Assembly: GCF_004027225.2 (NCBI RefSeq)
Contig: NC_046360.1
Span: 1,228,001 to 1,292,000, forward strand
Origin: Strigops habroptila
Lineage: Eukaryota > Chordata > Aves > Psittaciformes > Psittacidae
Direction of reading: 5' to 3'
Length of the DNA: 64,000 bases
Shown here: positions 33,001 through 41,781 of the stretch, piece by piece
How the letters are laid out: every line of letters begins with the position of its first letter
Numbering within the stretch: position 1 is the stretch's first letter
Notes under the pieces: generated by a model
Databases searched by the model: none
What the model was told of the DNA's origin: nothing
The model's input: only the letters and a program-made list of their open reading frames with translations
Translations under genes and position numbers: made by a program

Positions 33001-36000
33001 TTTGTTCGTGCCCTGGGCTCACAATGGGCTTCCTGTGGGTAATTACCAGGCAGCACTTGAGAATTCTCATTAAAGGGAATAAGAGCCCCACTGCCAGCAC
33101 TGAAACTGCCCGGGCAGGAGCGGGCATGGGGGGCTCGGGGCTCCCCTTGGCTTCATCCCACCTCCAGACATGGGCACACACAGATTCCGGTGCTTAACCC
33201 TGCTGCTCAGGAGCCCAGGGTGGAAATGAGCCCCCTCCATCCCACAGCAGCTTCCCTGCTCCAAGGACAGCTCCTGGGGGAATGGGGCAGGCAGGAGAGG
33301 AGGTTTGGCAGCATGTGCCAATGCAGGCCCCATCCCTGCGCCATGGGGTGGGCACACCGTGGGGTACCCCCAGCCCTGCCTGTTGCTTCTCCTGCCAGGT
33401 TTGGGTCGATGCTGCCACGCAGATCTTCTTCTCCTTGGGCCCTGGATTCGGCGTCCTTCTCGCTCTGGCCAGTTACAACCCTTTCCACAACAACTGCTAC
33501 CGGTGAGCTCCTGGTGGGATGCTTGGCTGCATCCCGCAGCTCCTGTGTGCCAGGCGGAGCATCCTGCCCCATTTACTGGTGGTTTTGGTGCGTGGGGCTG
33601 GAAAGGGAACCCCTGGGGGTGCTGATCCAGGGTGGGATGCTCCCATGGGGCTCATCTCCCTGTTCTCTGCCCTGCAGGGACGCGCTGGTGACCAGCGCAG
33701 TGAACTGCCTCACCAGCTTCCTCTCGGGCTTCGTCATCTTCACCGTGCTGGGCTACATGGCTGAGATGAGGGACGTGGAGGTGGAAGATGTCGCCAGAGA
33801 TAAAGGTTCAGCTCCCTCCATCACAGCTGCCCCATCCTGCCCCTGTGTGCGCCAGAGCAGCCGGGGAACAGCAAACCAAACCCGTGCCCCCTCCTAGGGC
33901 CGAGCCTCCTTTTCATCACCTACCCTGAAGCGATCGCCAGCATGGTGGGATCCACCTTCTTCGCCATCATATTCTTCCTGATGATGATAACGCTGGGGCT
34001 GGACAGCACGGTAGGTGCCTCCATGCAGCCTGGTGCCCCATGGCTAGCAGTGGGGTGGCAAAGGGAGCTGTGTCCTCAGGGAGGAGGGCAGCCTGCCTGA
34101 GCCCCCTGAGCATGGCAGGGATAGAGGGGACAGGATGGGACACAAGCAGAGGGGCCATGGTGGGACCAGATTGTCTCAGGCAGCGGGACAGTCCCTACAG
34201 CCCATCTCTCCACCCCACTCCCGTGTTCCCTTTGCAGTTTGGGGGCTTGGAGGCCATGATCACAGCCGTGATGGATGAGTACCCACAGGTCCTGGCCGGG
34301 CGACGGGAGCTCTTTGTCCTCAGCCTCATCACCATGTGTTTCCTGGGCTCCCTGAGCACCCTCACCTACGTGAGTAGCACCGGGCTCCACTCCCATCCCA
34401 CCACATCCCTGCTTCTATCTCCAACATCCCACAGTGCAGCACTTTCCCAACAACCTGCAACCGCCCCCCCCGTGCTGTTGCAGGGGGGAGCCTACGTGGT
34501 GAAGCTGCTGGAGGAGTTCGGAGCTGGCTGCTCCATGCTGGCAGTGGTGCTACTGGAAACCATAGCTGTGTCCTGGTTTTATGGTAAGAAACCTCCTCTG
34601 TCCATGACCCCCCCACCCCGCAGGCACCTACACGATGTTCTGCCTCATGCACGTGAGTAAATGCCAGGGGACCCAGGGGCAGAAGCACGTGTGGGATGAG
34701 GCACAGAGCGTGAATGTCCCTGTGCCCACGTCCCCCATGGGCGTCCATGCTGTCACAGCTCTCTTCTCCGCAGGGATACAGAGGTTCTCCCATGATGTGA
34801 AAGCCATGCTGGGCTTCACCCCAGGCATGTTCTGGAAGGTGTGCTGGGTGGCCATCAGCCCTGCCTTGTTAGCGGTGAGTACCTGTGGCCTGGGTTACAG
34901 ACAGGGCTGTCCCGTGCCAGCTCCCTGTGCTGCTGCTGCTCCAGCCCCTGGGACAGCGGTTTCACAATGGAACAAGCTGGAATTACATTTTCCAGCCCCT
35001 TCTGCAGCTCCGGGGCAAAGCTGGGAGCTGGCAGCTCACACGGCACAAGTGCAGCATCGCTTCACCCCCCTGGTCCCACACTTGCGCTGGCACCGCCAGC
35101 CACGGGTACAGCACCGGGCTGGATCCATCCCCTTTGAAATGCAGCTCCCCCAGCACTTCAAAGGCTGCTGAGGGGCAGAGGGGTCTAATCTCACCACATC
35201 TGCGGGAGAAGAGGCCTTGTGAGGATTAATTAGGGCTCTGAGCGCTTGGCCGTGGTTATTAAGAGGGAGGAATTATCATCAAAGCAGACAGCAAGTGATG
35301 CTGTTCAGCACAGGGGACGTGCCGCTTGCGCACGCCACGGTCCCGGGGGGGTTTGTTAAATGAAGACCTCCCAGCCCCACACCTAGCGAGGGCTGGCAGC
35401 TGGGGAGTGTCACTGCAACGTCCCCAGGAGGTTTTGTGCCACCCATGTCATGTGCATGTGGGTTTTGGGGGCTATACAGCCCTGCTGCTCCCTGTGCCTG
35501 CTTCCCACCGGCAGTGGGGTGTCTCCGGCCCCTTGAGCATCCCTCTTTGCTCCATTCATTACAGCTCCTAGTGATCAGCTCCCTCCTGGACCAGCCGCTG
35601 CTGACCCTCTTTGACTACCAGTACCCTGAGTGGAGCATCTCGGTGGGGTATCTCATAGGAGCATCGTCCTTCATCTGCATCCCCTTCTACATGGTGTACA
35701 AGCTCATCTGGACGCCAGGGTCCCTCAAGCAGGTCAGGGTGATGCCACGGCCCCTGCGTGGGCTGGGGGTGTGCAGGGACCCCCTGGGGTGAGCTGGGAC
35801 CAGGAGATGGGCAGATGGTTGACACGTCCTCAGCATCTTTGTTCACATGGCAGTTAAATCACACCCGAGGAGCAGGGCTGGGTGGATAGAACAAGGGGGA
35901 ATGGCTTTAACCTGCCAAAGGGGAGATTGAGATGAGCTCTGAGGCAGAAGCTCTTCCCTGTGAGGGTGCTGAGGCGCTGGCACAGGGTGCCCAGAGAAGC

Positions 36001-36329
36001 TGTGGCTGCCCCATCCCTGGCAGTGTTCAAGGCCAGGTTGGACACAGGGGCTTGGAGCAACCTGCTCTAGTGGAAGGTGTCCCTGCCCGTGGCAGGGGTT
36101 GGAGCTGGAGGAGCTTTAAGGTCCTTTCCAACACAAACCATTCCACGATTCCATATGATTCTGTGGCTTGGGCACGCCGGGGCAGGCAGCCCTGCACATG
36201 GCACCAGGCCCCAGTGCGGGAAGGAAACCCATTGCCTCTTCTCTCCAGCGCCTCGCCGTCTGCCTGCGGCCGGAGAAAGCCGCACGAGCCCCGCAGGCAG
36301 AGGCCGTGCCCATGACTCCTGTGCTGTAG
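30082..36329 (+). CDS. SLC6A4-like: Serotonin-transporter-like SLC6 monoamine transporter (second SERT paralogue)
   Basis: Thirteen coding exons: 30082-30277, 31646-31780, 31876-32095, 32324-32462, 32693-32827, 33399-33502, 33678-33805, 33898-34010, 34238-34369, 34484-34583, 34774-34874, 35565-35732, 36249-36329. Phases all agree, giving 583 residues (human SERT has 630). ATG has A at -3 and G at +4; no in-frame ATG lies upstream. Twelve membrane helices of the LeuT fold are expected. TM1 reads [20 protein letters not shown], with the amine-binding Asp. TM3 has [14 protein letters not shown]6 [15 protein letters not shown]8 LGLDST. Na+/Cl- site residues (Asn of DLGN, Tyr of PYT, Gln of TQIFF, Asn/Ser of VNCLTS, Asp-Ser of LDST) are kept. 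Both ECL2 cysteines are present. SERT-type words ([31 protein letters not shown]) place it nearest SLC6A4, but Tyr95, Ile172 and Ala441 are replaced by Phe, Val and Gly. The tails are short and unlike SERT. It likely imports a monoamine across the plasma membrane with Na+ and Cl-. Confidence 0.93.
30465..30575. repeat. 20-bp minisatellite, about 5.5 units
   Basis: Units of the form CCATTCACTCCTTCCCAGNG, with each unit differing at a few sites. It lies in intron 1 of the SERT-like gene. Pyrimidine-rich on the plus strand. Likely length-polymorphic. Confidence 0.9.
31548..31611 (+). mobile_element. CR1 internal fragment abutting exon 2 of the transporter
   Basis: Matches only the block from gattgagatgagctctgagg to gaggcgctggcacagg of the young CR1 family, and lacks the 3' tail. 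It ends about 35 bases before the exon 2 acceptor at 31645, so a deletion that removed the CR1 tail stopped just short of the branch-point region. Confidence 0.85.
35885..36165 (+). mobile_element. Young CR1 LINE 3' end in last intron of the transporter
   Basis: From acaagggggaatggctttaa through the GAGCTCTGAGGCAGAAGCTC block to cgattccatatgattctgtgg. It ends about 85 bases before the final coding exon at 36249. Confidence 0.92.
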
Positions 36330-36693
36330 CCCGGCGGCACGTCCAGGGGATGCAGAGACTGCTCCGGCTTCCTGCCCCTGCACCATGTGAGCCGTGGGGC
36401 AGGTATGAGAGGAGCTGCCGTCACCCTGCTCACAGCAAACCACCCCCCGCGTCTCCCCCAGCACCGCACGTGCTGCTCTTGGGTCCGCAGCAGGGACCAC
36501 AGGACCCGCTGCTGATTCCCAAGGGCTGTAAGTGAAGAGGCCAAACCAGCTCCTTTGGTTTGAGGGATCCCTGACCCCGGTGAAGACAGAAGCTCTGCCC
36601 AGCAGTGCACATGCCATGCACAGGGAACTCGTGCCCATGCTGTGCTGTGGCCGGAGCAGTGCATGCCTTTAGCCGTGCGTGAGCGACCTGGGA

Positions 36694-36699
36694 AATAAA
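36694..36699 (+). terminator. Poly(A) signal of the SERT-like gene
   Basis: AATAAA about 365 bases after the stop codon at 36327-36329, followed within 35 bases by a GT-rich stretch (gctgctgtcacttgttggg) suited to a downstream element. It is the first canonical signal after the stop. Confidence 0.65.
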
Positions 36700-36949
36700 G
36701 CTGCTGTCACTTGTTGGGTCACTTGTTGGATCAGGCGAGGTGTGAACCAGCTGCACGCTTCCCATTAACGCCACATCCCTTCCAGCGCATCCCTCAGCGC
36801 TTATTATGCCCGTTAAACACTTCCCAGCAGCCACGTTCACCTCCGTGCGGGCAAAGCAGCAGCTCCCAGCGTGTGCTGCTCTGCGGCCATGACCATCGCC
36901 GTCCCCTCCCGCAGGCTTCCCCTCCTTCAGGGTGACCCAGAACAGCGCA

Positions 36950-37560
36950 GGGGAGCGCAGCGAGAGCTGGGGTGGGCATGGGGCTGGAGGGGCACAGGGA
37001 GCTTGGGGTCACAGGGGACTAGGGGAGCACACACGGCTTGGGGGGCACATGGAGCTGGAGGGGGCATATGGAGCTGCAGGGACCACCCGGTCTCATTGGA
37101 TGCTCCCGCTCCGCGGCCCCGGCTGGCCCGGAAGGTGCGGCCGGTCGGGGCGGGGCGGCAGGAAGAGGCGGTCCCGGTGCGGGCGCACAAAGGCGGGCGC
37201 TGTGCGGGTGCGCGGGCCGGTGCCGCGGGATGCCGGCGGTGCGGCGCGGGGCGCTGGCGGCGCTGTCGCTGCTGGGCCCGGCGGAGCGCGGCCGCCCCTA
37301 CGCCGTGCTGCAGAAGCAGAACCTGGGTAAGGGCCGCGGCCTCCCGCGTTGTGCGTTCATTGCTGCGTTATCTGCGCGCTGATGGGGGGGTGCCGGGGCG
37401 GGGGCAGCGCTCGGGCCCTTTAACGTGTCGCCCTCCCGCAGTGCTGCTGGGCAGCATCCTCAGCGCGCTGCTGCTCACCATCATCCTCATGGCCATCTGC
37501 GTCTACAAGCCCGTGCGGCGGCGGTAGCGGGGCCGGAGCCAGGCCCGGGGCTGGGGCCAT
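36950..37560 (+). promoter_or_regulatory. CpG-island promoter of the small membrane-protein gene
   Basis: CpG density rises from about 37100 and covers both exons. GC boxes of the form GGGGCGGGGC occur at 37147-37156, about 75 bases upstream of the ATG at 37230. No TATA box was seen. Confidence 0.65.
37230..37527 (+). CDS. 60-residue single-pass membrane protein; positional candidate for C12orf76
   Basis: Two coding exons, 37230-37326 and 37442-37527, joined in phase 1 by a GT-AG intron. The 60-residue product starts MPAVRRGALAALSLLG, has a soluble word RPYAVLQKQN at residues 22-31, one hydrophobic helix at about 32-53 (LVLLGSILSALLLTIILMA) and ends CVYKPVRRR. The basic tail suggests a cytosolic C terminus. 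An in-frame ATG at 37038 would add 64 low-complexity residues; the shorter start sits right after the GC boxes and has G at -3. I do not recognise the family with certainty. In human, C12orf76 lies beside ANKRD13A and converges with it, as this gene does here, so orthology to C12orf76 is a positional inference. No function is claimed. Confidence 0.72.
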
Positions 37561-37931
37561 CCTTGGAAGAGCTGCTCATCCCGCCTGTTATCCCGCCCGG
37601 CACCCAGCCGTGCTGCTCGCTGCAGTTCCTGCCAGCCATGGATGCCCTGATGGATCAGGCGTGTGGCTCCAGCAGCAGCAGTATGGCCGGGTGCGGGAAA
37701 TCACAGCGCTGACTCCTGGACCTCCCGCACTGAACCTGGTTGGGTTTGAGCAGCGTTGCGGCGAGGCTGATCCATCAGATGTGCTGGAAGGATCCCTGGG
37801 GGTGTGATCGGTGCCTGGAACCATCCTGGGTCGGCAGGAGAGCACAGCCAGCTGCTCACAGCACGCTCGATTCCACCACGGCTAGTTCTGCTTCCAGTTA
37901 ATTCAGTTCCTTGCTTGAATGATGAGTCTTG

Positions 37932-38047
37932 AGGGTTGGATGGGGCTTGGAACAACCTGTTCTAGTGGAAGGTGTCCCTGCCCGTGGCAGGGGGTTGGAA
38001 CTGGATGAGCTTTAAGGTCCCTTCAACCCAAACCATTCCATGACTGT
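37932..38047 (+). mobile_element. CR1 LINE 3' end, plus orientation
   Basis: gcttggaacaacctgttcta through to aacccaaaccattccatgac. It falls in the presumed 3' UTR of the small membrane-protein gene, so it may be part of the mature transcript. Confidence 0.88.
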
Positions 38048-38539
38048 AGCGTGGCAACTCCGGGGTCTGGTCCATGTTTCCCTCCGAGCAGAAACACCAA
38101 AGCAGGAGCAGCTCCTGGTGTAGCTGCTCGGGGGCAGGCTTGTCATTCCCCATGTTATTTGCTTTAACTCTTGGCTAAATAGCCACAACCAGCCTTGCAC
38201 CAAATGTCCATGTCCCACGAGTCAGGAGCTGGGATGCAGGTGAGGGTTTCCACCACTGGGACCTGGCTCCAGCCAGCCCTGTCCCCTCAGTAACAGATTC
38301 AGGTGTTAACACTGGAATCCCACTTGGTATGAATGCTGCTATTTTGTTTTGCACTGCTACGAGTAGTAACTGGATTTTGCTTCTTAAGTATAACTCTTAT
38401 TTAACATAGGGATGTCTGGCTAGTAATTTATTTAGTGTGTTAAAACTTACCTTCCAGAACGATTGTGTTGACTGTTCCCTAACGCCTTGTGCTGCATCTG
38501 ACGTGTTCTCTGTTCAGCTTCTAAAGGATGCTGCCCGCT

Positions 38540-38670
38540 GGCATTGCAGGCCAGGCTGGATGTGGTTCTGAGCAGCCTGGTCTAGTTGAAGATGTCCCTG
38601 CTCACTGCAGGGGGTCGGACTAGACGAGCTTTGAAGGGCCCTTCCAACCCAAACCATTCTATGATTGCGA
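38540..38670 (+). mobile_element. Diverged CR1 LINE 3' end, plus orientation
   Basis: ggccaggctggatgtggttc, then gagcagcctggtctagttga, ggtcggactagacgagcttt and aaccattctatgattgcgat. It belongs to another CR1 subfamily than the copy 500 bases to its left. Also in the presumed 3' UTR. Confidence 0.85.
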
Positions 38671-38975
38671 TGGGGAATTTGCTTTGCTCATGCTCTATCA
38701 GTAAAATAACAGTAGGAGGCTGGCCTAGAACAGGTCCAGGTATTAAGTGAAACATGGGTGAGGAAGCAAGGTAATGCTGTCTATTGCTTTCTGATCCTTT
38801 CCTTTCTGATCTCTGAGACCTCATCCCTGGTTTCTCTCAGCCCTCACCCGCTGCAGGCCCTGCCCTGTGCTGTTCCTGGCGGGGTGGATGCAGCTCCCGG
38901 CTCCAGCTCTGCATTCCCTGGAGCTCCGTGCTCGTCTGCATTCATCCCTCACTCCCTGCCATGTCTCTTTGTACA

Positions 38976-38981
38976 AATAAA
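38976..38981 (+). terminator. Poly(A) signal, plus strand
   Basis: AATAAA in gtacaaataaaaagctgag. It is the best candidate for the 3' end of the small membrane-protein gene, which would give a 3' UTR of about 1.45 kb. Confidence 0.5.
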
Positions 38982-39009
38982 AAGCTGAGTAAACAACCCG
39001 AGGCTCTTG

Positions 39010-39015
39010 TTTATT
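39010..39015 (-). terminator. Poly(A) signal, minus strand, probable end of ANKRD13A
   Basis: TTTATT on the plus strand is AATAAA on the minus strand (ccatgaataaacaagagcc). It gives ANKRD13A a 3' UTR of about 2.8 kb. The plus-strand signal lies only 29 bases away. A weaker ATTAAA occurs on the minus strand near 40353. Confidence 0.45.
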
Positions 39016-41781
39016 CATGGATGTTCCGTTTGTTATTAACTGTGGAGCTGGATGAAGGAGGAGGCTGTCCCCTTGTCATCTCCCAGCTCTGACCAGGATC
39101 AGGACCGGGTGAAGCCCCTGTTTTCATGGGGGTTTGGCAGTAAGGAACTGGTAACAGGGACCTGGGAGCTCACCCTAGGAGCGTGGTAGAATTACCAGTG
39201 ACATTAACAGGTAAAGTTCAGTTAGGAAGAGTCTAATTTGAATTAAAAGGCAGCATAAGAAGGACTTCCACATTAAGCCCATCACAAATTGTTGCTGTAC
39301 ACAGCCCATACGCTTAAAATAGCCCAAAAGCACAAAAAAAAAGCATGTGCTTATATCTGAGAACCAAGTACAAACAGCACCCATCTCGGGAACTTCAAAA
39401 GATAGTTGTAGTTATAGAATGAACCTCGAGTTTCCTGCGAAAGAGGTTGGACCCAGCTTTTACACAGTGTTAACATCACACGCGCTGTGCACCCTCTGCT
39501 GCTCCTCTCCTGTTGCACAAAGGCAGGCACAGAAATGAGGGAAGAGCTCTGGAGCCCCACTGCTGCTGCCTTTCATTGCCATAGATCCATCTGCTTCCAA
39601 ACAAGGGAGACTCAAAGGCTGCCTGAAAAGGGCAGAAACACAGTTGCAGGGATTATGTCTCTGTTTCAGACTAAACCAGAGCTACCTTTCATAATTCCAT
39701 AGGCATAATGTCACCTTTGATGTACAAAAAGGCAACCAAAAGACAGGTAATTATTTCAAAGGACTCCAGTTAGGGTGTAAGCAATGAAATACTTGTGTGT
39801 GCAGCATAACTTGTGCAGAACCTTTGCTCTTCCAACACACACAGAGGAGCAGAGGCCACTCTCTGCACATGCAGCGGCAGAGGGAAGCTGGGGGTTAAGA
39901 AAAGCAGCTCCTGTTCCAGGGAATGACCTTCCTGGTCAGGTGGAAGGACGCAAATGTCGCAGAAAGATAAAGCAAAGCCAACAAAAAACCTCAAACCCCC
40001 AATTTTCAATTACAGGCCCAGACTAAGAAGCAAGAGTGCAACAAAACAAACTGAAACTGCTCTATTGAGCATCTCAGTCTCAGACAGATGGTTTTACGGA
40101 GGCAACAGCACTCTGTTTCTGCTGGAGGGAAACCCCAGAGTTCCACCTCCTCCCTCACACCTTTGCCAGGAGCTCAGCAAGAGGCTTATTCCCTTTCTTC
40201 CAGCTGTGAAACTCACAGCAATCCCCTTTTCAGGCCCCCACCACCCTCAAAAGCAACGTTCCCCCAACCACCCCCCAAGCCATTCGGATGGGAGCTGGAT
40301 CATTGAACACAAACAGTGCAGGTAAAGCAGATGTAGTGTACACTGAAGGAATTTTAATCATTTGCTATGTAAAACAATGGATTATTGGTTTAAAATAAGG
40401 TTCCAAGTCACCAACCATCGCCCTGGTTACAATCGAGTCCTTTTTATAGTGATTTTATACTGGTTAATAGTTGGTCACACAGAACCGCCCTGTTCTGCCC
40501 AAGGAACAAGTGCAGGATTAGGTAGCAAGATCAGACCATAGGTACCATAGGTTCTTCCCACTCTGCCAGCCAGAACAGAGGAATATTGCTCACATTTAAC
40601 TACTGTAAGGCTTTCCTGTGGATGTACATCGTGTACTTGTGGAGTGCACTTGAGAGTCACAGTGTGAGTACTGTAAACACCGACAGAAGTGCAGATAAAA
40701 CAGCTACAAATAGATCGTATGAGGAAAAGACCTGAGGAAAGCTGGTGAAAACAGACCTGCGAACCCTTACACTGCCACTTGGGGGAGTGGAGGCCTATTG
40801 GCTTGCTTTAAAATCAATAAAAATACTCAGATAAAAAAATAGATGTCTTCACATGAAGGATGAGCCTTTGAGTTCTAAAAAGCAACACGCGCTTCCCTTT
40901 CCCATGGCAGGTTAAAACTTACCTTCCACTAAGGATACATTAAAATTCCACCTGATTTGTTTTCCTGCTTGACTTTAGCACCCACGCCCAGGCACACGCT
41001 CGTGCACACACCGAGGGACTGCAGAGAAGCACCTGTATCTAGCACTTATTTTCTTGCTATGGGAAGGAGCTGGTTTGGAATCACTGCAGAAACTGCTGCT
41101 TTACTTGGCAAATGGTCCCAGTTTAGGATCTAGTTTTACTGGCTACTTGTTTTGTCCTTTTTCCAGAAAGCACTAGTTTAATCTTGAGCTTGGATTAGCT
41201 GTTCAAGTATAAAATTATCCCTCTGAAGCAGGAGCACATGCTAAAATCTCAGTAACTAGAGGAGAGAGAATCACATATAAACAAAGCTAACAGAAAACAT
41301 CTGTCAGCACAAAGAACTACCCTATGTGTGTGTATGCATATAGAGACTCTTCCATGTCACAGCTGGAAGAAACAGGCAATGGCTTTGAATTACTCAGAAA
41401 TGACTAAGCAGGTGAATATTTCTTTGGTAAGTAATGAAGTTTCCCTCCTAAACTCCCTGGAAATCAGGTTTTCAAGCTTTGCTGCGATTCTATATCCTGA
41501 TGCTAAGCAAAGTTTCCATCTGCTCTTCAATAAATAAGTTTAGATAAAAACCTTTCCTTCAGAGCCAGGACTGCAGCGCTGGGGAGCCACGTGCAGAGTC
41601 CCACGGCTTGAAAGTCCCTCAGACAAATATAAATCAGCTTTTGGTAGCTGCTGGTGCCAACCTCGAGGGCAGGTGAAACATGTACTTAAGCAATCCAGGA
41701 GTGGTCTTCAGCCTGACAGCCCCGAAAGCCTTCAGCTTTGTGCAGATTTGGTCACCCTCATTGCAGGAGGTCACTGAGGGG
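39016..41781 (-). other. Probable ANKRD13A 3' UTR
   Basis: 2.8 kb after the ANKRD13A stop codon. AT-richer than the neighbouring introns, without CR1 elements or a convincing reading frame. A shorter mRNA ending near 40.35 kb is possible. Confidence 0.5.

Noticed and set aside
30082-36329. Transporter as a processed or decayed pseudogene of SLC6A4
   Set aside because: It has 12 introns with correct borders, no stop or frameshift, and all ion-site residues.
30082-36329. Transporter as NET (SLC6A2) or DAT (SLC6A3)
   Set aside because: Outside three pocket positions, the sequence follows SERT words ([25 protein letters not shown]) rather than NET/DAT.
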